The position numbers and the translations under genes were made by a program. From Verrucomicrobia bacterium UBA1629 (GTDB lineage: Bacteria > Verrucomicrobiota > Kiritimatiellia > RFP12 > UBA1067), in assembly GCA_002321305.1 (NCBI GenBank), contig DCMF01000115.1, positions 1 through 15,141 of the forward strand: a stretch of DNA of 15,141 bases, in the 5' to 3' direction. This document shows, piece after piece, positions 1 to 7,844 of this stretch. A model generated the notes under the pieces. It searched no databases and had not been told where the DNA came from. It saw only the letters and a list, made by a program, of their open reading frames with translations. How positions within the stretch are numbered: position 1 is the stretch's first letter; the number at the start of each line of letters is the position of its first letter.

Positions 1-13
1 TTGCGGAGAACGC

Positions 14-988
14 ATGAAGCGGGTGGGGTTCCTCTTTGACCGCATCGTGGAGCGGGAGAATCTGCTGGCGGCCTGGCGGCTCGCGGGCAGGGGAAAGTCG
101 TTGTCACGCGAACGCCGCGATTTTGAGAACGACTTGGAGAATAATCTGCAAGCGCTCGCCGCCGGGCTTGAGGACGGCACGTTCCCCGTCGGGCGATACA
201 GGCGGTTCATGATCCACGACCCGAAGGAGCGCGAAATCTGCGCGGCTTCGTTCCCCGAACGGGTTCTGCACCATGCGCTCATGAATGTCTGCGGACCCTG
301 CTTCGAGAAGTGGCTGATTTTTGATTCGTATGCCAATCGCAAGGGCAAGGGACAGTTGCGGGCCGTTCGTCGGGCACAAGGATTTGCCCGCCGGAACCGT
401 TGGTTTTTGAAATGCGACATTCGGAAATATTTTGACTCCATTCCGCATGAAACTCTTTGTTCCGTGCTGGCGCGGAAGTTCAAGGATCCGCATATGCTGT
501 ACTGGTTCGGGAAGTTGATAGCGTCCTATTCCAAGACACCGGGGCGGGGCTTGCCGATCGGCAACCTGACCAGCCAGTATTTTGCGAATCTCTATCTGGA
601 CGCGATTGACCGGATTGCCGCTCCCTATGTGAGGTATATGGACGATTTCGTGTTCTGGTCGGATGACAAAGACGAGTTGAGAAGGATTCTTGCAACGGTA
701 GGCGAAATCGCCGCGAACCGGCTCGGTCTGGAACTGAAGGCGGAACCGTTTATCAACAGGACGCATTTAGGCATGGACTTTCTCGGTTTCCGTGTTTTCC
801 CAGACCGCATAAACCTGTCGAGAAGTTCGGCGTCGCGCTATTTCAGGCGGGTGCGTGCCATCGTCTGGGATTGCCGTGACGAGCGGCGGATGCAGGAGCG
901 GCTTTCGTCCATGACGGCATTTGTCGCGCAGGCGGACACATTGGCGCTGAGGAGGGGGAAGTTCAGGAATTTGCATGAAGGTGTGTGA
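14..988 (+). CDS. Diversity-generating retroelement (DGR) reverse transcriptase
   Basis: Makes mutagenised cDNA from the neighbouring template repeat, which then replaces part of a target gene. The 324-aa protein has the RT fingers and palm in order: an RT2-like stretch YANRKGKGQL (106-115), motif 3 FLKCDIRKYFDSIP with catalytic Asp135 (131-144), motif 4 GLPIGNLTSQYFANLYL (179-195), motif 5 RYMDDFVF with the YMDD box (208-211), and a motif 7-like FLGFRVF (256-262). Motif 4 reads PIGNLTSQ, where retroviral and group II intron RTs have a Q-G pair; this is the known DGR-clade signature linked to low fidelity at adenine. There is no maturase or HNH domain, and the length fits DGR RTs. The ATG lies 5 bases after a GGAG. 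A TGA overlaps it as ATGA (14-17), so it may be coupled to an upstream gene outside the window, possibly avd. The stop codon lies at the 5' edge of the TR homology. Confidence 0.93.
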   Translation: MKRVGFLFDRIVERENLLAAWRLAGRGKSLSRERRDFENDLENNLQALAAGLEDGTFPVGRYRRFMIHDPKEREICAASFPERVLHHALMNVCGPCFEKWLIFDSYANRKGKGQLRAVRRAQGFARRNRWFLKCDIRKYFDSIPHETLCSVLARKFKDPHMLYWFGKLIASYSKTPGRGLPIGNLTSQYFANLYLDAIDRIAAPYVRYMDDFVFWSDDKDELRRILATVGEIAANRLGLELKAEPFINRTHLGMDFLGFRVFPDRINLSRSSASRYFRRVRAIVWDCRDERRMQERLSSMTAFVAQADTLALRRGKFRNLHEGV

Positions 989-999
989 CGACATTCACT

Positions 1000-1131
1000 C
1001 GGGCGACTCCAACCGCGTGAACCGCGGCGGCAGCTGGAACAACAACGCCGACAACTGCGCGGCGGGCTATCGGAACTACAACAACCCCGACAACCGCAAC
1101 AACAACCTCGGCTTCCGGCTGGCCTCCCCCA
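1000..1131 (+). repeat. DGR template repeat (TR)
   Basis: This non-coding copy of the last part of the target gene is the RNA template for mutagenic reverse transcription. It aligns without gaps to 1791-1922 at a constant offset of 791 bases, with 105/132 identical positions. It is full of AAC codons (three in a row at 1038-1046, more at 1098-1106). These are typical DGR mutable codons, because changing the adenines gives many residues and no stop. Of 32 adenines, 17 differ in the VR (11 to G, 4 to C, 2 to T). Protein-level homology seems to reach further left to about 984 (C-D-D-I-H against C-A-D-L-H), which touches the RT stop codon. The reading frame through the TR has no convincing start or ribosome site and I do not call it a gene. 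Confidence 0.92.
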
Positions 1132-1294
1132 GCATTGTGACTTTGCATCTATCGGCTCGCAATCCCCGTCGCATTCCTGTCCGACCGTCCGGTCGGCAAA
1201 AGACGTTTCCCCGCCCCCTGCCAGTAGGAACGCTCGAACGCCGGGGGCGTACACCAGACAGTACCTCAAATCAAAATCAACAAAAAGGAAAGTA
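1131..1294 (+). other. Spacer between TR and target gene, with possible RNA stems
   Basis: No gene is seen here. There are two inverted repeats. CCGACCG (1181-1187) pairs with CGGTCGG (1190-1196) around a 2-base centre. CGCCCCC (1212-1218) pairs with GGGGGCG (1243-1249) around a 24-base loop. If the TR transcript runs through to the target gene, these stems would lie in the RNA just 3' of the TR, where DGR template RNAs are known to need flanking sequence. That role is inference. The target gene's AGGA (1286-1289) ends the stretch. I see no clear sigma-70 promoter. Confidence 0.4.
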
Positions 1295-1930
1295 ATGAAA
1301 GTGAAAACGATGATGGTAACGGCCCTCTGCGGCTGTATGTTGGCAGGGTGCGGGCGCGAATGCGTGATCCCCGCGAGCGAAATGATTGCGATTCCGGACA
1401 CGAACTACAGGATGCAGCGCACGGAGGTGACGCAAAAGCAGTGGGAGAAGGTCATGGGAACCAATCCTTCGCGCTTCAAGGGGTCTGACCGGCCGGTCGA
1501 AAACGTGTCGTGGGACGACTGCCAGGAATTCATCAGGCGTGTAAGCGCCATGGACGGCGTCCAGTACCGTCTTCCGACAGCGGCGGAGTGGGAGTACGCC
1601 TGCCGCGCCGGATCTACGGGCGACTGGGGCAAGCGCAAGAACGGCGAGGAAGGGCCGTTCGCTGTCATGGGCTGGTATGAGGACAACAGCGGTGGAACCA
1701 CGCATCCTGTGGCGCAGAAGGAGCCGAACGCATGGGGGCTTTACGACATGCATGGCAATGTGTGGGAATGGTGCGCGGATTTGCATCAATCGGGCAACTC
1801 CTACCGCGTGGATCGCGGCGGCAGCTGGCTCAGCCGCGCCGACAACTGCGCGGCGGGTTATCGGAGCTGCCGCAATCCGGGCCGCCGCGACGACGATCTT
1901 GGCTTCCGGCTAGCTGCCCCCAAGGATTGA
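1295..1930 (+). CDS. DGR target: FGE-sulfatase-fold lipoprotein with variable C-terminus
   Basis: A 211-aa protein with a lipoprotein signal: a short basic start, a hydrophobic core, then the lipobox LAGC with Cys19 as the likely lipidated residue. It should be exported and anchored in the envelope. The rest is a compact formylglycine-generating-enzyme/sulfatase-modifying (C-type-lectin-fold) domain: TEVTQKQWEKVMGTNPS (43-59), PVENVSWDDC (67-76), YRLPTAAEWEYACRAG (91-106), WGLYDMHGNVWEWC (147-160), RGGSW (174-178) and LGFRLA (202-207). Residues ~166-209 are the variable repeat. FGE-fold proteins are the commonest DGR targets; they bind ligands through VR residues and usually have no catalysis, so a binding or adhesion role is more likely than sulfatase activation. 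The start is chosen from AGGA 5 bases before ATG and from the lipobox. Confidence 0.92.
   Translation: MKVKTMMVTALCGCMLAGCGRECVIPASEMIAIPDTNYRMQRTEVTQKQWEKVMGTNPSRFKGSDRPVENVSWDDCQEFIRRVSAMDGVQYRLPTAAEWEYACRAGSTGDWGKRKNGEEGPFAVMGWYEDNSGGTTHPVAQKEPNAWGLYDMHGNVWEWCADLHQSGNSYRVDRGGSWLSRADNCAAGYRSCRNPGRRDDDLGFRLAAPKD
1791..1922 (+). repeat. DGR variable repeat (VR)
   Basis: The segment of the target gene that is rewritten from the TR. Relative to the TR it replaces many Asn codons: N to L, S and R at residues 179-181, then S, C and R at 191-193, and G and R at 196-197, with a run of Asp at 199-201. The core DNCAAGYR (183-190) is unchanged, as expected for buried framework residues. The right end, GCTTCCGGCTAGCTGCCCCC (1902-1921), fits the GC-rich initiation-of-mutagenic-homing (IMH) site. 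It differs from the TR version at three clustered positions (1912, 1915, 1916), as IMH and IMH* normally do. The VR ends seven bases before the last base of the stop codon, at the very C-terminus. Confidence 0.92.
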
Positions 1931-2027
1931 TGTTTAATTGGCGAAGCGTGGTGCGATGTTCGATGTGAGCGGGCACTCGGTGGCGGACGCCGCATCGCCC
2001 TAAGCCGCAAATAAGGAAAGGGCAACT

Positions 2028-2079
2028 AAATGGCTGTAGCCGACACGAATTCTATGGATAGCATCGGCTACGGCCATTT
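2028..2079. other. 16-bp stem-loop downstream of the VR
   Basis: The left arm AAATGGCTGTAGCCGA (2028-2043) pairs with TCGGCTACGGCCATTT (2064-2079). There is one T:G position in 16, and the loop is 20 bases. No U-run follows on either strand, so it is not a standard intrinsic terminator. Several DGRs carry a hairpin or cruciform shortly after the VR that aids retrohoming. Those known examples have shorter stems and tight loops and lie closer to the VR; this one starts 106 bases after the VR end. It could instead stabilise the 3' end of the target mRNA or be a remnant repeat. The rest of 1931-2096 shows nothing else I can support. Confidence 0.6.
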
Positions 2080-2096
2080 GCTCGAAGCATAAGCAC

Positions 2097-2876
2097 ATGG
2101 AAAAGAATATGGTTGAGGACGTTCGAACACACTTTCGCAAACGGACTTGGGGATGGCATACCCTTGTTTCGCTTGTCGATATTGGAATTACGGCCATTGT
2201 TGTGGCGATGGCGTATTGTTTTGTTCGCTACGCTGTATTTGGCGGGGTGCGTCTTCCAGTGTCTGGAGGCGAGGTCGCGGAAATCGTAGCGGCAATGGCA
2301 TGGCCAGTGGCCATGCTGTTGGGATTGCTTCTCTTTCGGAATCCAATCCTGCGCATTCTGAACGAGCTGCCGGGGTTCATAAGACGGTCGTATGTGAGGT
2401 ATGAGGGAAAGGGCATGATGGATCCGGATGCCGATTCAAAGAAGTTGAATGATGGCATTTCGGGGAATGTCGAGAATGCAAAGAAGTCTAAGCCGATAAG
2501 TGCGGCAGAAATCCATAAGAAAGTGAAAGCGGTTGCTTTACGGCTGGAAAAGAAATTCGGCGGGGTTGCCCATTTTGACCAATGCATCGGAAGTCGGGAT
2601 TATATTTTTGATGTTGTAATTGAGACAAAAGAGAAGATCATTGGTGTGGAGATCAAGATGGGAGTGCCAAACGATAATGTTTGGAGACTGGTTTTTGAAC
2701 GTGTTAAGTACATGTATGATAAATATGATCAAGCGCTTAAGAGTCGTTTTGTGTTCGTTGCGGCGATAATCGGTCAAATTTCCGATGCGGAAAGATTGAA
2801 ACTGATGGACATTGGGCAGAACTATGACTTTAAGGCGCAGGTTTTAGTTTGCGACGAAGCTTTGTTCAGGCGGTGA
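2097..2876 (+). CDS. Two-TM membrane protein with PD-(D/E)XK nuclease-like C-terminal domain
   Basis: I do not recognise the family. The 259-aa protein has a short basic N-terminus and two predicted membrane helices (about 24-46 and 61-80). A basic segment follows (PGFIRRSYVRYEGK, 92-105), then a polar linker to ~130, then a soluble alpha/beta domain. That domain contains YIFDVVI (169-175) and, 12 residues later, IIGVEIKMG (181-189). The D172...E185-x-K187 spacing and the hydrophobic strand before ExK match the PD-(D/E)XK active site (restriction endonuclease-like fold). The following helix (WRLVFERVKYMYDKY, 196-210) also fits. Membrane-anchored proteins of this kind occur among defence effectors, but that role is inference. 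The coding region is visibly AT-richer than rpoD, notably at 2580-2780. A second ATG at 2109 has GGAAAAG before it and may be the true start. Confidence 0.7.
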   Translation: MEKNMVEDVRTHFRKRTWGWHTLVSLVDIGITAIVVAMAYCFVRYAVFGGVRLPVSGGEVAEIVAAMAWPVAMLLGLLLFRNPILRILNELPGFIRRSYVRYEGKGMMDPDADSKKLNDGISGNVENAKKSKPISAAEIHKKVKAVALRLEKKFGGVAHFDQCIGSRDYIFDVVIETKEKIIGVEIKMGVPNDNVWRLVFERVKYMYDKYDQALKSRFVFVAAIIGQISDAERLKLMDIGQNYDFKAQVLVCDEALFRR

Positions 2877-2889
2877 TGTTTTGGGTTAG

Positions 2890-3045
2890 AAGGAAGGGCG
2901 GGACAGCGGCTCGACGCTGCTCGACTGCCTGTGGTGCGAACTATACGGGGCGATCAACGGTGCCGAGATTGACGATCAGGCCATCACGCACGAGCACGCC
3001 GAATATCTGCGCGACAAGTTCTTGCGCGGAAAGGCGGTCGGATGA
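2890..3045 (+). pseudogene. 5'-truncated coding remnant (C-terminal 51 codons)
   Basis: The frame from 2890 to the TGA at 3043-3045 reads like real protein: a central LLDCLWCELYGAI followed by DDQAITHEHAEYLRDKFLRG, an acidic, helical C-terminus. An in-frame TAG at 2887-2889 lies just upstream, and there is no ATG, GTG or well-placed TTG. It therefore looks like the tail of a gene whose 5' part was lost when the DNA to its left was inserted or rearranged. The ATGA overlap with the next small ORF supports former operon membership. I do not recognise the family. It is short enough that chance cannot be excluded. Confidence 0.45.
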
Positions 3046-3113
3046 GGGAGATTGATTTCCAGATAGAAAGGCGGGCGATGAAACGCAAGGCGATAGGCAA
3101 GAAAATTCCTTGA
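3042..3113 (+). CDS. Tiny basic hypothetical ORF overlapping the remnant stop (ATGA)
   Basis: A 23-codon ORF that starts inside the ATGA overlapping the stop of the truncated frame and ends 7 bases before the terminator stem. The peptide begins MREIDFQIERRAMKR and is strongly basic at its end (KRKAIGKKIP). The overlap suggests translational coupling to the lost upstream gene, so this may be a surviving phage-like or accessory peptide, or itself a remnant. No function can be assigned. Confidence 0.3.
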   Translation: MREIDFQIERRAMKRKAIGKKIP

Positions 3114-3116
3114 TAA

Positions 3117-3149
3117 GAAGGCCTCCGATCAAAAATCGGAGGCTTTTTT
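3117..3149 (+). terminator. Strong intrinsic terminator
   Basis: GCCTCCGAT (3121-3129), a 5-base loop CAAAA, then ATCGGAGGC (3135-3143), a perfect 9-bp stem followed by six Ts (3144-3149). It ends transcription of the accessory block and insulates it from rpoD downstream. An A-run just before the stem may give weak activity on the other strand. Confidence 0.93.
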
Positions 3150-3307
3150 GACACTTCGGGTGCGGAAGTCAGGCATATAGTTCCCATTGCAAAGGTCTCG
3201 GTCGTGCGTTCGTGCGATTGCGTAAATGCGTGATGGCGTAAGAAACGCCTGTCGCAACTCGATATTAATGGATGGGGGTGTGTTAGATGCGCGCCGCCCA
3301 AAGGCGC

Positions 3308-3335
3308 TTGACTCTTTGCTTGTCTGCGGTATGAC
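3308..3335 (+). promoter_or_regulatory. Putative sigma-70 promoter of rpoD
   Basis: TTGACT (3308-3313), a 16-base spacer and TATGAC (3330-3335). This would start transcription near 3342 and leave a leader of only about a dozen bases with AAGAAGG just before the ATG. Two 5-bp hairpins lie upstream: GGCGT/ACGCC (3235-3249) and GCGCC/GGCGC (3291-3307). The second abuts the -35 box. The rest of 3150-3307 shows no gene. Confidence 0.55.
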
Positions 3336-3353
3336 CGCGTTCAAAGAAGGTAT

Positions 3354-5249
<1,896 letters not shown>

Positions 5250-5280
5250 GAAGAAGGAAAAAGGAAGGGGGCAAGATAAG

Positions 5281-5481
5281 ATGGACAGAAAATTCAACGA
5301 AATCAAGATCAAGTTGGTAATGAAACTGCGTGGCGTGAACAGGCGTTCGGCCATTCGCCTGATTCGACTCGGAGCGGAAGCCGCCGCCCAGAAGCGGACA
5401 GAACGAATGGCCAGAAGCTGCTCGACGGTTGGCACATCCAAGGAATGTGATTTGGACGCAATGGATTTCTTTGAGGATTGA
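5281..5481 (+). CDS. Small hypothetical protein between rpoD and the AAA ATPase
   Basis: A 66-aa protein preceded by a purine-rich AAGGAAGGGGG (5261-5271) at good spacing. The N-terminal half is basic and probably helical (KIKLVMKLRGVNRRSAIRLI, 9-28). The C-terminus is acidic (DLDAMDFFED). No family is recognised. It starts 31 bases after rpoD and stops 16 bases before the AAA gene, with no terminator on either side. It is therefore probably co-transcribed with both and could be a partner or adaptor of the ATPase. That link rests on position only. Confidence 0.6.
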   Translation: MDRKFNEIKIKLVMKLRGVNRRSAIRLIRLGAEAAAQKRTERMARSCSTVGTSKECDLDAMDFFED

Positions 5482-5497
5482 ATTTGGAGGACAGAAG

Positions 5498-7675
5498 ATG
5501 GCAAGATTCAGGCAGGTTCCGCAGAAGTTCCTTTTCGACAAGCTGATGGGGTTCTGGCTCAACATGGTCAGGAACTACCGAGAGGAGATTCGGAACGACG
5601 ACTTCTTTGACATTATTTGCACCTGCTGCGACCACGACAAGGCGGTTGAGCTGATAGAGGTGGCCTACACGACGAGTGAGCTGGAGGAAATGGCGAACGC
5701 CAAGTCGCGTCGTGGACGGGTCGATTTCGACGATTCGCTGGACGACCTCTTTCAGGCGATCTGGAATCATGAATGGGCACGTGAAAGATGCAAGGCCGTC
5801 CTTGAGTGCATCCATGACTATCTTGTTGGCGGTGGGTGCAGACGAAAAGAAGAGGTGATTGAGCGACGGTTCGAGCACATCGCGCGGCTGCTGCGGCTGT
5901 CGGATCTCGAAAGGGAAATCCTCGTCCTGTCGTACATAAAGAGCCAGACATGCTTTGCCTGGCCCTGCCGAGTTGAGGGGCGCGAGAAGCCGCTTTATTA
6001 CGCAATGGCGCTTGACCGATCCTTCTCGGAGGTCTCCCGCGTGATGACTGCCAAGTGCAAGCTGCGGAAGTTCAATCTTCTCGACAGAGACTGGGACTTC
6101 AACTGTCGCACCCTTGGCGGCTATATCGACGGCACAGCGGCCGACGCGATCGAGCGCCAGTTCTACAGGAAGAGCGAGGAGTCGGACATCCTCCCATGGG
6201 CGTATTACGGCGAACTGGCGAAGACGGACGGCGAGACCATCAAGCGGATGGTGCGGGCGTGCAAAGGCCGGCTCAACATTCTCCTGTACGGGGCGCCGGG
6301 CACGGGAAAGACCAGCTTCGCCCGCACGCTCGCGCGGGAAATGGGCCTTCAGGCCTACGAGATCCGGCAAGGCGACGAGGACGGCAAGAACATGAATGCG
6401 TCCGCCCGCATGGTCGGCATCCAGATTGCGCAAGAACAGGAGGATCCCAAGACCAGCCTGATCATTGTCGACGAGGCTGACGAGCTTCTTCGCAGCGGCA
6501 CTGGGGGCTTCAGCTTCTTCGGCGTTCCCTTCGACGGACGCCGCTCGACCGAGAAGGGGGTCATGAACGCCATCCTCGATGACGTCAGAATCCCCACCAT
6601 CTGGATTTCCAACGCGGCCGCCGAGGAAATGGACGAGTCAGTCCGTCGCCGTTTCGACTACTCGGTCTGCTTCGAGCGCCTGAACATGACGCAGCGCATC
6701 TCGATCTGGAGAAACCTTGTTGCGAAGCACGGGCTTGGCGACCTGATCTCCGCCGCCAAGGTCGAGGCGTTTGCCGCCCGATATGCGACCAGCGCGGGCG
6801 GCATCTCCACCGTTCTCGCGAACGTCAAGCGCATGAGGCCAAAGGCGGAGAAGGTGGACGAGCTGGTGTCGAAGCTCATGAAGCCCCACTGCCGACTCAT
6901 GGGCATCACCGCGAGCGACAAGTTCCTGCCCGCGAAGGACTACTCGCTGGACGGGCTGAACATCAAGGGCAAGGTCAAGCTCGACAAGATGGTCAAGGCC
7001 GTCAGGAACTACCTCTCCGCCGACTTCAACGAGGCGAGCGAAGACAAGCCCCGGATGAACATCCTGATGTACGGGCCTCCTGGAACCGGCAAGTCGGAAT
7101 TCTGCAAGTATCTCGGCAAGGCGCTTGACCGGAAGGTTCTTGTCGTGAAGGGATCGGACCTTCTCTCGAAGTGGGTCGGCGAGTCCGAGCAGAACATCGC
7201 CTGCGCCTTCCGCCGCGCCGAGGCCGAGCGCGCGATTCTCTTCTTCGACGAGGTCGATGGCCTCGTCCAGAGCCGCGAGATGGCCGAGAAGAGCTGGCAG
7301 GTCAGCCAGGTCAATGAGCTTCTTCAGCAGATGGAGAACTTCGATGGCGTCATGATCGCCGCGACGAACTTCTGCAAGAACCTCGACCCGGCAATCATGC
7401 GCCGCTTCACCTTCAAGCTGGCGTTCGACTATCTTGACGACGAGGGCAAGCGGCTGTTCTTCGAGCGGATGTTCCGGACGAAGCTGTCCGAACGGGAGTA
7501 TGCGCAGCTCAGGGCCATACGGAACCTCACGCCGGGCGACTTCCGGACGGTTCGCCAGGAGCAGTTCTACCTTGACGAAGGGCACTCGAACCAGTCCCGC
7601 CTTGAGGCGCTGGAGGCCGAGGTCGCCGTCAAGATGGATGGGGACAGGCGCGCGCGAATCGGCTTCTCCGCCTAA
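5498..7675 (+). CDS. Tandem AAA-domain ATPase (SpoVK/CDC48-like)
   Basis: A 725-aa protein with a helical N-terminal region of ~230 residues and two AAA modules. Module 1 has Walker A GAPGTGKT (265-272), Walker B LIIVDEADEL (321-330), a sensor-like TIWISN and an RRRFD arginine pair. Module 2 has Walker A GPPGTGKS (526-533), a KWVGESEQNI pore/helix region, Walker B AILFFDEVDG (579-588), a sensor MIAATNF and MRRFTF. Both nucleotide sites look intact, so it should be an ATP-driven remodeller or unfoldase in the cytoplasm. The substrate is unknown. There is no protease, DNA-binding or membrane segment. I chose ATG 5498, which has GGAGG (5486-5490) seven bases upstream; the longer frame from 5429 overlaps the preceding ORF and has no such site. 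Proteins of this layout are usually annotated only as AAA family ATPase. Confidence 0.85.
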   Translation: MARFRQVPQKFLFDKLMGFWLNMVRNYREEIRNDDFFDIICTCCDHDKAVELIEVAYTTSELEEMANAKSRRGRVDFDDSLDDLFQAIWNHEWARERCKAVLECIHDYLVGGGCRRKEEVIERRFEHIARLLRLSDLEREILVLSYIKSQTCFAWPCRVEGREKPLYYAMALDRSFSEVSRVMTAKCKLRKFNLLDRDWDFNCRTLGGYIDGTAADAIERQFYRKSEESDILPWAYYGELAKTDGETIKRMVRACKGRLNILLYGAPGTGKTSFARTLAREMGLQAYEIRQGDEDGKNMNASARMVGIQIAQEQEDPKTSLIIVDEADELLRSGTGGFSFFGVPFDGRRSTEKGVMNAILDDVRIPTIWISNAAAEEMDESVRRRFDYSVCFERLNMTQRISIWRNLVAKHGLGDLISAAKVEAFAARYATSAGGISTVLANVKRMRPKAEKVDELVSKLMKPHCRLMGITASDKFLPAKDYSLDGLNIKGKVKLDKMVKAVRNYLSADFNEASEDKPRMNILMYGPPGTGKSEFCKYLGKALDRKVLVVKGSDLLSKWVGESEQNIACAFRRAEAERAILFFDEVDGLVQSREMAEKSWQVSQVNELLQQMENFDGVMIAATNFCKNLDPAIMRRFTFKLAFDYLDDEGKRLFFERMFRTKLSEREYAQLRAIRNLTPGDFRTVRQEQFYLDEGHSNQSRLEALEAEVAVKMDGDRRARIGFSA

Positions 7676-7698
7676 GTCTACAGGCATGGAGGTCGTCG

Positions 7699-7724
7699 TT
7701 CTCACTTTTTTAAAAAAGTGAGAA
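7699..7724. terminator. 26-bp perfect palindrome, possible bidirectional terminator or operator
   Basis: TTCTCACTTTTTT followed at once by its exact complement AAAAAAGTGAGAA, 24 bases after the AAA ATPase stop. As RNA it gives a GUGAG-clamped stem around a U/A core, with little U-tail beyond it, so it would be a weak terminator by itself. As DNA, the T6A6 core with symmetric arms could also be a protein site. A small GCATC/GATGC hairpin (7788-7801) lies further on. I see no convincing promoter in 7725-7844. Confidence 0.5.
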
Positions 7725-7844
7725 TTTGTTTCCGGCTTGGCTTCCCGCTGTCAGGTTTCCGCAGTTGAACGCCCTTGCAGAGAAGGCGCATCGTGTGATG
7801 CTCTCATCAGTGGTGATGCGGTAATCAGAGAAGGAGAACAGATC

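Noticed and set aside
14..988. Group II intron maturase
   Set aside because: No maturase or HNH region, no intron domain V/VI-like structure seen, and motif 4 has the DGR form.
975..1295. 106-aa frame beginning just before the RT stop and covering the TR
   Set aside because: It is the template repeat read in the target's frame. There is no ribosome site, and it runs on into non-homologous GC-rich sequence; TRs are not translated.
1291..1930. Sulfatase-activating (formylglycine-generating) enzyme as the function of the FGE-fold gene
   Set aside because: Much shorter than true FGEs, lipidated, and its C-terminus is a variable repeat; a binding role fits better.
2028..2079. Intrinsic terminator of the DGR target gene
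   Set aside because: No U-run follows the stem on either strand.
2849..3055. 68-aa frame across the end of the membrane protein gene
   Set aside because: Arg/Ser/Thr-rich shadow frame; the +1 frame at 2890-3045 has far better protein character.
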